Below are positions 1-6,853 of a DNA stretch of 12,198 nt, in pieces. Source of the DNA: Planctomycetaceae bacterium (GTDB lineage Bacteria; Planctomycetota; Planctomycetia; Pirellulales; Pirellulaceae); the NCBI GenBank assembly GCA_002862265.1, contig PKCQ01000589.1, positions 1-12,198 on the forward strand. Reading direction: 5' to 3'. Position 1 is the stretch's first letter; every line of letters begins with the position of its first letter. A program made the translations under genes and the position numbers. The notes under the pieces were generated by a model. That model did not search any database and was not told the origin of the DNA. It was given only the letters and a program-made list of their open reading frames with translations.

Positions 1-474
1 CGCGTGGTCTTTCAGTGCCGCAATGCGTTCTCCTATCCTCGTCATGAAGGTCTGCATCGGCTTGATCTTCAGGAGATGCGGCGAATTGGGTTCGGTGAGC
101 GATGCCACTGTCGGTTGTGAGCCGATTCCAACACTTAGAATGTCGAAAGGCACCGGTGGACGTTCTGCAAAGAGGAGTTTCGCGTGCTCATGGTCGACGC
201 CTGTCACTCGATCGACAATGAGGCGTGCCCCAACGGAAGCACACAAACGCACCAGATCAATCTGCATTTGCTCTTCGGGAATCTGTCCCGCAAGAGTGGC
301 TGGAAGCATGCCCGAATAAGTTGCGATGGAGCGATCTGAAACACAAGTCAGCTCAGCGTTCGGAATCCGCTTCATCCGCCACATGCGAACCACGTGGGCG
401 TTCGTATGCCCGACACCTAGCAACACAATCTGGTGTTTGCCGACCGGAGCAGAAAAGGGCGAGAGATCCATCAT
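1..474 (-). CDS. selD: SelD fusion: N-terminal FAD/NAD(P)-dependent oxidoreductase domain (partial)
   Basis: The frame is open from ATG at 474 to the window edge (158 codons, no stop), so only the N-terminus is present. After about 14 residues comes a Rossmann beta-alpha-beta start, IVLLGVGHTNAHVVR (about residues 16-30), which binds the ADP part of FAD. It is followed by the family pattern DRSIATYSGMLPATLAG (about 47-63) and FDILSVGIGSQP (about 109-120). This matches the NADH-dehydrogenase-like domain that is fused in front of selenide, water dikinase in cyanobacteria, planctomycetes and some other groups. The kinase half, which makes selenophosphate from selenide and ATP, would lie beyond the window, so SelD identity is partly inferred from the position directly after selB and selA on the same strand. 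A second ATG at codon 2 is an equally good start, and no clear Shine-Dalgarno is visible. An alternative is a free-standing FAD-dependent oxidoreductase. The oxidoreductase domain is sure; the SelD call is likely. Confidence 0.82.
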   Translation of the reverse strand, partial: MMDLSPFSAPVGKHQIVLLGVGHTNAHVVRMWRMKRIPNAELTCVSDRSIATYSGMLPATLAGQIPEEQMQIDLVRLCASVGARLIVDRVTGVDHEHAKLLFAERPPVPFDILSVGIGSQPTVASLTEPNSPHLLKIKPMQTFMTRIGERIAALKDHA

Positions 475-490
475 GACTGTACACGAACTA

Positions 491-562
491 CGTAGTAGGA
501 TTCGCCAGAATTCCTAAAGGATAGCGGTCGCGAAAACCGGAATTTTGGCAAATCCCACTACG
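491..562. repeat. Inverted pair of a dispersed short repeat between selD and selA
   Basis: The arms at 491-514 and 539-562 are 24 bases each and are reverse complements with three mismatches, separated by a 24-base spacer (515-538). The core is GGAATTCTGGCGAATCC, read on the minus strand in the left arm; the right arm has GGAATTTTGGCAAATCC on the plus strand. In a minus-strand transcript two of the three mismatches become G-U pairs, so the RNA could form a long hairpin in the selA-selD junction. The right arm contains the selA stop codon (558-560). No T-run follows, so this is not a classic intrinsic terminator. The same core occurs twice at 4193-4244. Confidence 0.8.
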
Positions 563-1973
563 GCATTTCTTCTCCCCACTTGGCTAAGGCTTCGAGCAAA
601 GCCGCCGTTTGCCTGGGCTGTATCGTGCGTAAATCAAGCAGCATGCTGTCTTCAGATATTCGCGCATGCACTGCAGGTGTACCCGCTCGCAGGCGACTAG
701 CCATCGTCTCAACCGAATAATTTGAGGATTCGCTTCGAACCGACAAAGCGAAACTCGGGATTTCCGCCCCCGGCATCGAACCGCCACCAACCTGGCTATA
801 GCAACTTTCGATTGAAAGTCGAATATCGGAACTCAGATTTGAACGCAGAGACTCAAGTACTTGTTCGCATCGGTTTCGAATTGCCTCGACTGGCTGAAGC
901 AACATTTGAAAGAATGGAACCTGTTCGGCAGATTTGCCAGCTAAGTGAATTTCAGTCGTCGCTTCCATGGCCGCTAGGATCAATTTGTCTGCCCGGAGTG
1001 CTCGCATCATCGGGTGCTGGGCCAACTTGGAGACCCACTTCTTCTTGCCAACGATCACTCCACACTGCGGACCGCCAAAAAGCTTGTCACCACTGAATAG
1101 ACACAAGTCGGCTCCAGCGGAAACGCTTTGTTGCACGCGAGGTTCGTTCCGAATGATCTCAGGAAGCTCACGCTCAGACAAATCAACTACGTGTCCGCTG
1201 CCGAGATCATCGATCACTGGGATATCTTTCGGCCTTTGTGCCAGTACCATTTCATCGATGGCTGGCTCGGTGACGAAGCCGGACTGCTGAAAGTTACTGC
1301 GGTGAACTCGAATGATTGCACCTGTTTCTTCGTCGACAGCGTTTTCATAGTCTCGCAGGTAGGTGCGGTTGGTCGTGCCGACTTCTCGAAGTCGCACACC
1401 GGCGGATTCGAAGACTTCGGGCAACCGGAATCCGCCACCAATTTCAACTAACTGTCCGCGACTGACGATGACTTCTCTTCCGGCCGCAATGGCTTGGAGT
1501 GTCAGGATGGTAGCGGCCGCACAGTTGTTGACGATGATTGCATCTTCTGCGCCTGTTAATTTGGCAAGGAGTTCTCGTACTCGCGCTCCACGAATAGAAC
1601 GTTTTCCCGATCCCAGATCCATCTCCAAGTTTGTACAGCCTGCAGCGGCTTGCACGTGAGCCACGGCCGCTTCAGCTAATGGCGCTCGGCCCAGGTTGGT
1701 ATGTAGCAAAATTCCCGTTGCGTTGAGAACGGTTTGCATCCGAGCCGAATAGTCCTGACTTAGCCGACCGATGACCTGTTCGACAACCAAAGACATCAGG
1801 CCTTCTACTTGCAGCTCTTCCCCAACAAGAACGCGTTGCCTGAGAAGGTCTACTTCTTCGCGAGCCCATTGGACCACTTGCTCCCTGGGGACTGACACGA
1901 GCGCATCGGCGATCCGATCCTGAAGCAGGATCTCGTCGATGGCTGGCAAGTGGCGAAGGAGTGAAGAATTCAT
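558..1973 (-). CDS. selA: L-seryl-tRNA(Sec) selenium transferase SelA
   Basis: This PLP-dependent enzyme converts seryl-tRNA(Sec) to selenocysteinyl-tRNA(Sec) using selenophosphate. The frame opens with MNSSLLRHLPAIDEIL, the usual SelA start, giving 471 residues against 463 in E. coli. Recognisable segments are LNATGILLHTNLGRAPL (about 83-99), NNCAAATILTL (about 149-159), GGGFRLPEVFESAG (about 179-192), GTTNRTYLRDYENA (about 199-212) and SGDKLFGGPQCG (about 294-305). The Lys in the last one, about residue 297, is the expected PLP Schiff-base lysine (K295 in E. coli). The frame stays open upstream to a GTG at 2099, adding 42 residues unlike SelA, so I prefer the ATG at 1973. Neither start has a convincing Shine-Dalgarno. 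The gene lies between selB and the selD fusion on the same strand. Its TAG stop sits inside the right arm of the inverted repeat. Function is very secure. Confidence 0.96.
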   Translation of the reverse strand: MNSSLLRHLPAIDEILLQDRIADALVSVPREQVVQWAREEVDLLRQRVLVGEELQVEGLMSLVVEQVIGRLSQDYSARMQTVLNATGILLHTNLGRAPLAEAAVAHVQAAAGCTNLEMDLGSGKRSIRGARVRELLAKLTGAEDAIIVNNCAAATILTLQAIAAGREVIVSRGQLVEIGGGFRLPEVFESAGVRLREVGTTNRTYLRDYENAVDEETGAIIRVHRSNFQQSGFVTEPAIDEMVLAQRPKDIPVIDDLGSGHVVDLSERELPEIIRNEPRVQQSVSAGADLCLFSGDKLFGGPQCGVIVGKKKWVSKLAQHPMMRALRADKLILAAMEATTEIHLAGKSAEQVPFFQMLLQPVEAIRNRCEQVLESLRSNLSSDIRLSIESCYSQVGGGSMPGAEIPSFALSVRSESSNYSVETMASRLRAGTPAVHARISEDSMLLDLRTIQPRQTAALLEALAKWGEEMP

Positions 1974-2010
1974 TTCAGGAATGAGATGTTTTCTGTCATC
2001 TTTGTTCGTA

Positions 2011-2030
2011 ATCCCGCATTGATGCGGAAT
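2011..2030 (-). promoter_or_regulatory. Hairpin in the selA leader
   Basis: An 8-bp stem (2011-2018 with 2023-2030) closes a 4-base loop. Read on the minus strand it is ATTCCGCA-TCAA-TGCGGGAT, with one G-U pair in RNA. It sits about 38 bases upstream of the preferred selA ATG at 1973, within the 202-base interval between selB and selA. It has no T-run after it. It could be a translational control element, but it could also be chance or lie in coding sequence if selA starts at 2099. Confidence 0.35.
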
Positions 2031-2175
2031 GGATGAAAAGATCCGAACGAAGCGATGCTTGTAACCGGCCCAACATTGTATTAGCTCCATTGCCGTCACA
2101 GCGCTGAGATCGCTAGCGGCCTAGATCGGAAATAGCGTTTCCCTCGTTAGCGTTAGCTCTGCGCTGATGAGTGGC

Positions 2176-4173
2176 CTAGCACTCTTTTCCAGCGTATTCT
2201 GCCAAACGATTCCCGGCTACGCGTCCGTCTTGGTTTCGCACAGTAATCTGTTCCCGATCGCAGTATTCCAGGAGAGGTATGACGTGTTTGCGGGTTACAC
2301 CCCACGCATCTTTGACCGTTGGGACGGTCAATTCAGGCTGCGATTCGAACATTTCGGCCAGTTGGTGACACATTTCACGAAAGACATTTCCAGCGATGTA
2401 GAACCCTTGCCCGAGGTCATGCAGCACTCGTTGTTGCGTCGCATGACGCGCGAGAGATTGTACTGCATCTTGCGTGAGGGATAGCTTTTCGCAGATCTCT
2501 TTCACGGTTGGCGGTGTTCGCGTGTTGGCGTACAGCTTGAGCATCTGCTCCATCTTCGCCCGCTGTTTCTTTGATAGCCGAGTTTTCTCTGAAGCGATGG
2601 CTACCATGCCATTCAAGCCGACTACAGCTGCTTCGTCACCATCCTTTAGCTCCAGTAGCTTGGCGATTGCGCGTTTGACTGTCGCAGGTGCTCCCATGTG
2701 ACTCGCTCGTTTCGCAATCGATTCTTGCAGCACCCACTGATCCTCGTTCTCCTCCGAGTGTTTTTTCAGTGTACCGTGCAAGAACTTCACAATACGATCG
2801 AGCAGCGAGGCAGAGACAAAGTTCGAGCCGAGTTGTTCAAACTGTTCTGAAGCAGCAATTGCTTTATTAAGCTCATTCATGGAAAGAGCGACTCCACCCG
2901 CTTGCCACTGCAGCCAAGCTTGATCCGGCTGAAACTCGCCCATCAGCTCAAGCCAGTGCAAAGCACGCTCCAGTGCATCGGTAGCTTTCTTCAGTTGCTC
3001 ACCCAGCTGCAAAATCTCCCTTTTATTCTTGCCGAGCTTCTTCGCGTCGAAGTTGCAAACGCCGACTATGCGACCTCCGCCAAAGGAGCCAACCGGATAC
3101 GGGTGCCGCATCAACACGGCTTGGCCAAAGACTCCGAGAATCGGAGCTTGAGTTTCGATCAAGACAACAGCCCTCTCGCCAGGCTTAAGGGTCTTGGGAC
3201 CAAGCAATCGTGCTTCCACCGAAGTGGTAGCGGTGTGCAATTGCGTAGTTGTTGGCAGCTTGATCTCACTCGCTTCGTCGTAGACTTGGAGCGAAACCAA
3301 GAAACTGGACGCAAGTGGGTAGGCTTCGACTGCCACCAGCTCGTTGCCGCGGCTAATGTCACTATCATCGTGACCCGCCAAGTTGATTGCAGTTCTCAAA
3401 CCACAGCGCGAGCGATCCGTCATTTCGCCGTGGATTTCAATCTCACGCACTCGAAGTTCAAGAGGCCGATCAGCTAATTGTAGCTTGTCGCCAATCCGGA
3501 CTTGGCCGACCCAAGGAGTACCGGCTACAACCAATCCACGTCCAGGCACATTGAGTACTCGGTCGATCGGCATTCGAAAGGCAAGTTCTTCGAGCTGCTG
3601 CGGTGCGTCCGTCGACTCTTTTTGTCGCAATGCCGAAGCATCGCATAGTTCTTTTCGAAGCTGTTCTAGACCGTCGCCTGAGACCACGGATGTTCCAATG
3701 ATTGGAAAGTCGACGAAGCCGAAGTCTGAGAGGAATACTTCCAGCTCCTCTCGGATTTCCTCGATTCGCTCGGCTTCGCAAAGATCCACTCGCGAGAGGG
3801 CCACAATCATACGCGGCACATCGAGTGTACTTAGAATGGAAACATGCTCGAGTGTCTGTTCTTGGATGCCTTGATCACAGGCGACAACCAGTAGTCCAAC
3901 GTCTACAGCGGAAACCCCCGCAAGTAGATTGCCGATGTACTTTTGATGCCCGGGTGCATCAATAAAAGCAAGGGTATGGTCGCCTTCGCGCATGGAAGCG
4001 AAGCCAAGATCTATCGTGATGCCACGTCGCTTTTCCTCAGGATGCGTGTCCGTCTGGATTCCTGTGAGCTTCCCTACCAATGAAGTCTTGCCATGGTCGA
4101 TGTGGCCTATGACTCCTACAGTTGTGTAGGTGGTGTTTAAGGACGCGTTTTGCGCGGGGCTATCGGTTGACAT
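2176..4173 (-). CDS. selB: Selenocysteine-specific elongation factor SelB
   Basis: This translational GTPase carries selenocysteinyl-tRNA(Sec) to UGA codons marked by a SECIS hairpin. After a 17-residue N-terminal tail come G1 GHIDHGKT (23-30), switch I RRGIT (49-53) and G3 DAPGH (72-76). At the G4 position stands LSRVD (126-130) where SelB normally has TKxD, so the nucleotide-specificity Lys is Arg. The G5-like segment TSVVSGDGLEQL follows. EF-Tu-like beta-barrel domains come next, and the C-terminal third holds winged-helix repeats; the last one includes VTRKHVIPLLEYCDRE near residue 630, the SelB segment that contacts the mRNA hairpin. Length is 665 residues against 614 in E. coli. It is followed on the same strand by selA after 202 bases (76 if the longer selA start is used) and preceded by the sulfatase 87 bases upstream, with two short repeats between. 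Identity is secure. Confidence 0.96.
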   Translation of the reverse strand: MSTDSPAQNASLNTTYTTVGVIGHIDHGKTSLVGKLTGIQTDTHPEEKRRGITIDLGFASMREGDHTLAFIDAPGHQKYIGNLLAGVSAVDVGLLVVACDQGIQEQTLEHVSILSTLDVPRMIVALSRVDLCEAERIEEIREELEVFLSDFGFVDFPIIGTSVVSGDGLEQLRKELCDASALRQKESTDAPQQLEELAFRMPIDRVLNVPGRGLVVAGTPWVGQVRIGDKLQLADRPLELRVREIEIHGEMTDRSRCGLRTAINLAGHDDSDISRGNELVAVEAYPLASSFLVSLQVYDEASEIKLPTTTQLHTATTSVEARLLGPKTLKPGERAVVLIETQAPILGVFGQAVLMRHPYPVGSFGGGRIVGVCNFDAKKLGKNKREILQLGEQLKKATDALERALHWLELMGEFQPDQAWLQWQAGGVALSMNELNKAIAASEQFEQLGSNFVSASLLDRIVKFLHGTLKKHSEENEDQWVLQESIAKRASHMGAPATVKRAIAKLLELKDGDEAAVVGLNGMVAIASEKTRLSKKQRAKMEQMLKLYANTRTPPTVKEICEKLSLTQDAVQSLARHATQQRVLHDLGQGFYIAGNVFREMCHQLAEMFESQPELTVPTVKDAWGVTRKHVIPLLEYCDREQITVRNQDGRVAGNRLAEYAGKEC

Positions 4174-4192
4174 GATTGAATGCGGGCTCGAA

Positions 4193-4244
4193 GGAATTCT
4201 GGCGAATCCCGTGCGGTCAGGTTTAGGAATTCTGGCGAGTTCCC
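4193..4244 (+). repeat. Two tandem copies of the short dispersed repeat between the sulfatase and selB
   Basis: Copy one is GGAATTCTGGCGAATCCC (4193-4210) and copy two GGAATTCTGGCGAGTTCCC (4226-4244), in direct orientation with a 33-base period. Copy one matches the left arm of the inverted pair at 491-514 over 17 bases. The copies fill most of the 87-base gap between the sulfatase stop and the selB start. Role unknown. Confidence 0.8.
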
Positions 4245-4260
4245 TTGGAGAATATGAGTC

Positions 4261-5817
4261 CTAAAACGCGGGTTCTTGCATTTCAGCATCCAACTTTTCC
4301 CAAGCTTCTACAAGGGCCTCCAACCTGTCGGGCTCTTGAGCGGCAAGATTTCGTGTTTCGGCGATGTCGGAAGCGACATTGTAAAGCTCCCATACTCTTG
4401 GACCCTTGCGATTCTGCTCTCGACGCGGTGAAACAACCTTCCAATCGCCACGCCGAAGTGCCGCTCGATGCCCTTGCCGCCAATAGAGAGTGCGCTCGGG
4501 TAATGGCCGACTGAGGTCCTCTAGAGTTGATAAGACGTTCAGACCGTCCTTTCCCTGTGCAGCGGGCGCCCCGGCTGCAGCCAGTGCCGTCGGCAAAATG
4601 TCGAGCGAAGTGAGCACTTGATCGCAAACTTTACCTTCCGCCAATCGCCCAGGCCAGTTGTAGATAAAGGGCACGCGAAATCCGCCTTCATACATCGATC
4701 CTTTTCCATTTCGCAGTGGCAAATTGCTGCTCGTCAGCTCTTTCGTTGGTCCGCCGTTATCGCTCAGAAAGATGATCAACGTGTCTTCACGAATCTGGCA
4801 ATTGTCTAGCTTCTCCGTTATTCGCCCCACTGCTTTGTCCAAGTCGCTGAGCATGGCCGCAAAGATGCGTCGATGAATTTCTTCGATGTGGCCGAACTTG
4901 GTAAGAGTCTCGTTCTTAGCTTGCAGCGGGCTGTGAACGGCATTGAAGGTCACGCACAGAAAGAAAGGGCTGCTTTGAAAGCGATCAATAAAGTCGCAGG
5001 CTTCGCGAGCGAGGGCATCCGTCAAGTACTCTTCTTCGGTGGCAGGTTGCCCAACGCGAACAATCGGATTGTTCGCGTCATAGTCTGGTTCGTCGTTTCC
5101 CATGTGCGAAGTGTAAATCAACTCCTCAGAGACCATGTAGCGGCTTCCGATGGCGGTTTGGGGCAATGCCTTCCGCCGCAGCATCGTGGTTGTGCCGCTC
5201 CACGGCGGAGGCACAAAGTAATGGCCTTCATGGGTAAAGCCGAAGAATTCGTCGAATCCATGTCGCTGCGGGTGATAACTCGCGGTGCCTCCCAAATGCC
5301 ATTTGCCAATCAAGGCGGTGGTGTAGCCTTGGTCGTGAAGCAATTCTGGCAGCAGTCGTTCTTCGCTCGGAATTCCCGCTCCGGGCTCTTCGTTCCTAGC
5401 GCCGATGGGATTGAATTCGTAGCCGAAACGCGTTGGAATTCTGCCGCTTAGTAGGCCGGCCCTAGAAGGACTGCAGTTTGGAGCAGTCACATACGCCTGA
5501 GTGCATCGCACTCCTGATTCCGCCAGCTGATCGATGAAGGGCGTTGGGATCTCAGGATTCCCTTGGCAACCCAGTTCACCATAGCCCAAGTCGTCGGCAA
5601 TGAGCAAAACGATATTGGGCTGGGATCGCGACGTATCAGCCACGCCGCTGTTAGCAATGGCGATGCCGAATAGCCAGATGGTAGAAAGAATGATCACGAT
5701 AGAATTAATGGCACCCTGTCGCCTCAATTGGCTGCCCGTATCTTGGGCATCCTGCCACCGTTTTCTACCAGCGGCTCGAAGCCGCCGACACGAATGGGAA
5801 AAGTACTTTTGTTTCAC
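4261..5817 (-). CDS. Exported sulfatase, formylglycine (Cys) type
   Basis: This is an arylsulfatase-family hydrolase that removes sulfate esters; planctomycetes carry many, mostly for sulfated polysaccharides. The active-site motif is CSPSR (115-119); C115 would be oxidised to formylglycine by a maturation enzyme not present here. Other family features are NIVLLIADDLGYGELG (68-83, with metal ligands D75-D76), GKWHLG (171-176), NAVHSP (292-297), SDNGGP (352-357, metal ligands D353 and N354) and GKGSMYEGGFRVPF (371-384). A hydrophobic segment at about 38-55 followed by polar sequence looks like a signal peptide, but about 37 mostly basic residues precede it, which is long. The start is GTG at 5817, and no ATG lies between it and the hydrophobic segment, so the start is uncertain. 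A CATAAT hexamer on the minus strand (5835-5840) could be a -10 element. The substrate cannot be told. Context with selB is probably only adjacency. Confidence 0.93.
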   Translation of the reverse strand: MKQKYFSHSCRRLRAAGRKRWQDAQDTGSQLRRQGAINSIVIILSTIWLFGIAIANSGVADTSRSQPNIVLLIADDLGYGELGCQGNPEIPTPFIDQLAESGVRCTQAYVTAPNCSPSRAGLLSGRIPTRFGYEFNPIGARNEEPGAGIPSEERLLPELLHDQGYTTALIGKWHLGGTASYHPQRHGFDEFFGFTHEGHYFVPPPWSGTTTMLRRKALPQTAIGSRYMVSEELIYTSHMGNDEPDYDANNPIVRVGQPATEEEYLTDALAREACDFIDRFQSSPFFLCVTFNAVHSPLQAKNETLTKFGHIEEIHRRIFAAMLSDLDKAVGRITEKLDNCQIREDTLIIFLSDNGGPTKELTSSNLPLRNGKGSMYEGGFRVPFIYNWPGRLAEGKVCDQVLTSLDILPTALAAAGAPAAQGKDGLNVLSTLEDLSRPLPERTLYWRQGHRAALRRGDWKVVSPRREQNRKGPRVWELYNVASDIAETRNLAAQEPDRLEALVEAWEKLDAEMQEPAF

Positions 5818-5870
5818 GTTGTTGCATCCGCAAGATTATGATGTTCGCGATCCGGACTCATCCATCACTA

Positions 5871-6299
5871 TCACCACCCGAAACCGGCTGTGAAGGCGAA
5901 GGGGATTTTTTCCTCTTTAAGATCCGTCCACAATTCTAGTTCAACAGTAACATTACCCATGGGAGCTTTCTTGAGTCCGAAGTTCTTCGGGTCTGGCTTC
6001 TCGTTAAGAAGGCTCTGGCGTGTGCTGTCGATGAGGGCTTCTGACTTAGACCTCGCAATGTCGATGATGCGTTCGTCGGTTGACTTGAGAAGCAACGCAA
6101 GCCGACAACCTTTCTGCGTCGCATTGAAGGGATAAGAACCGACAAACTGCTCTTTGCTGTCGATTCCCTCGTGAACAACTTGAATTCCGGCCAGCTCGAT
6201 TTCGACCGATGGCTTCGATTGGGCTTGGGTAAGGGCGGGAAACGCGACGACAAGAGCCGCCAACAAGACATGCTGCCGGCAAGGAGCAAAACGGTTCAT
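5871..6299 (-). CDS. Small secreted protein of unknown function
   Basis: I do not recognise this 142-residue protein. It has a clear signal peptide: a basic start (MNRFAPCRQ), a hydrophobic core VLLAALVVAFPAL, and a likely cleavage after TQA near residue 26. The mature part alternates hydrophobic residues as in beta-strands (VEIELAGIQVV; VTVELELWTDLKEEKIPFAF), with a more helical middle (about 75-100), suggesting a compact periplasmic domain. There is one Cys in the mature part, so no intramolecular disulfide. The TGA stop is followed at once by TAG and another TGA in frame, so it is a true end and not a selenocysteine codon. The gene precedes the sulfatase by 53 bases on the same strand and could share its transcript. 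The start ATG at 6299 lacks a good Shine-Dalgarno, but the signal peptide supports it. Confidence 0.75.
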   Translation of the reverse strand: MNRFAPCRQHVLLAALVVAFPALTQAQSKPSVEIELAGIQVVHEGIDSKEQFVGSYPFNATQKGCRLALLLKSTDERIIDIARSKSEALIDSTRQSLLNEKPDPKNFGLKKAPMGNVTVELELWTDLKEEKIPFAFTAGFGW

Positions 6300-6853
6300 G
6301 GGGAGTCCAGGGGGTGAGTTAGTTATGCAGGCCTTGCTGTAGGCGTCACATTGGACGCCGCTTTGGCGTTCCTGTTCGTCTGTAGGCCGCTAACGAACGC
6401 GGCGATGTTACGGCGTGCTAGCGGAGATGCTGGCTACCATTCCAATCGACGCCAGAGCAAGCCAGCGTCTACGCTTCGGCGTTTAATGACTCGGCTGGGC
6501 GTGACGCGACTAGGACCAATTGTAGCTGTTCCGTTTTGGGCGTGCAGAAGGTCTTCGGGGGGAAGAGAATTAGCACCTATCCGGTCACAGCTTTCTGACA
6601 CTAGCAAAATACATTGGAAACTTGCACGCAACGCCTTCGTGGCTGCATGGTGCAAATCCCTGCCTTCATAGAGCGTCCAGAATCATATTTTTAGGCAGCG
6701 CTTTGATGGGGTGGGTCTTGGACGGCGTCGCCGGAACAGCGCTGCGCTTGTGCGCGTCCTACATGCATGGTCGCGTTAGAGATAGAACCGCGAATGTCAT
6801 CGAGCGAAGCATGTCGGAGGGAATTGGCAACATTGGAATACTTGCGAATCCGG
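6300..6853. other. 554-base stretch without a recognisable gene
   Basis: No frame here gives a protein I can support; the short open frames are rich in Arg and Ser and lack family features. The stretch has several small inverted repeats: GGCGTC/GACGCC at 6342-6347 and 6354-6359, GCCGC/GCGGC at 6386-6390 and 6399-6403, and TTGCAC/GTGCAA at 6622-6627 and 6650-6655 with an inner GCC/GGC. No tRNA T-arm consensus or transposase trace was found. It probably holds the promoter of the secreted protein and the 3' end of the hydrolase transcript. A decayed gene or a structured RNA cannot be excluded. Confidence 0.5.

Noticed and set aside
722..1096. Plus-strand open frames over selA, selB and the sulfatase (for example 722-1096, 2902-3477, 4873-5451)
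   Set aside because: All are antisense shadows of well-supported genes and show no family features.
1974..2099. Longer SelA start at GTG 2099
   Set aside because: The extra 42 residues do not resemble SelA, while the ATG at 1973 begins with the normal SelA N-terminus and gives the usual length.
5871..5873. TGA at the end of the small secreted protein as a selenocysteine codon, given the nearby selenocysteine genes
   Set aside because: It is followed at once by in-frame TAG and TGA codons, so readthrough would add almost nothing.
6351..6671. Plus-strand open frames in the 6300-6853 gap (106 and 84 codons)
   Set aside because: They have no ribosome site, domain or signal peptide I can support, and their composition looks random.
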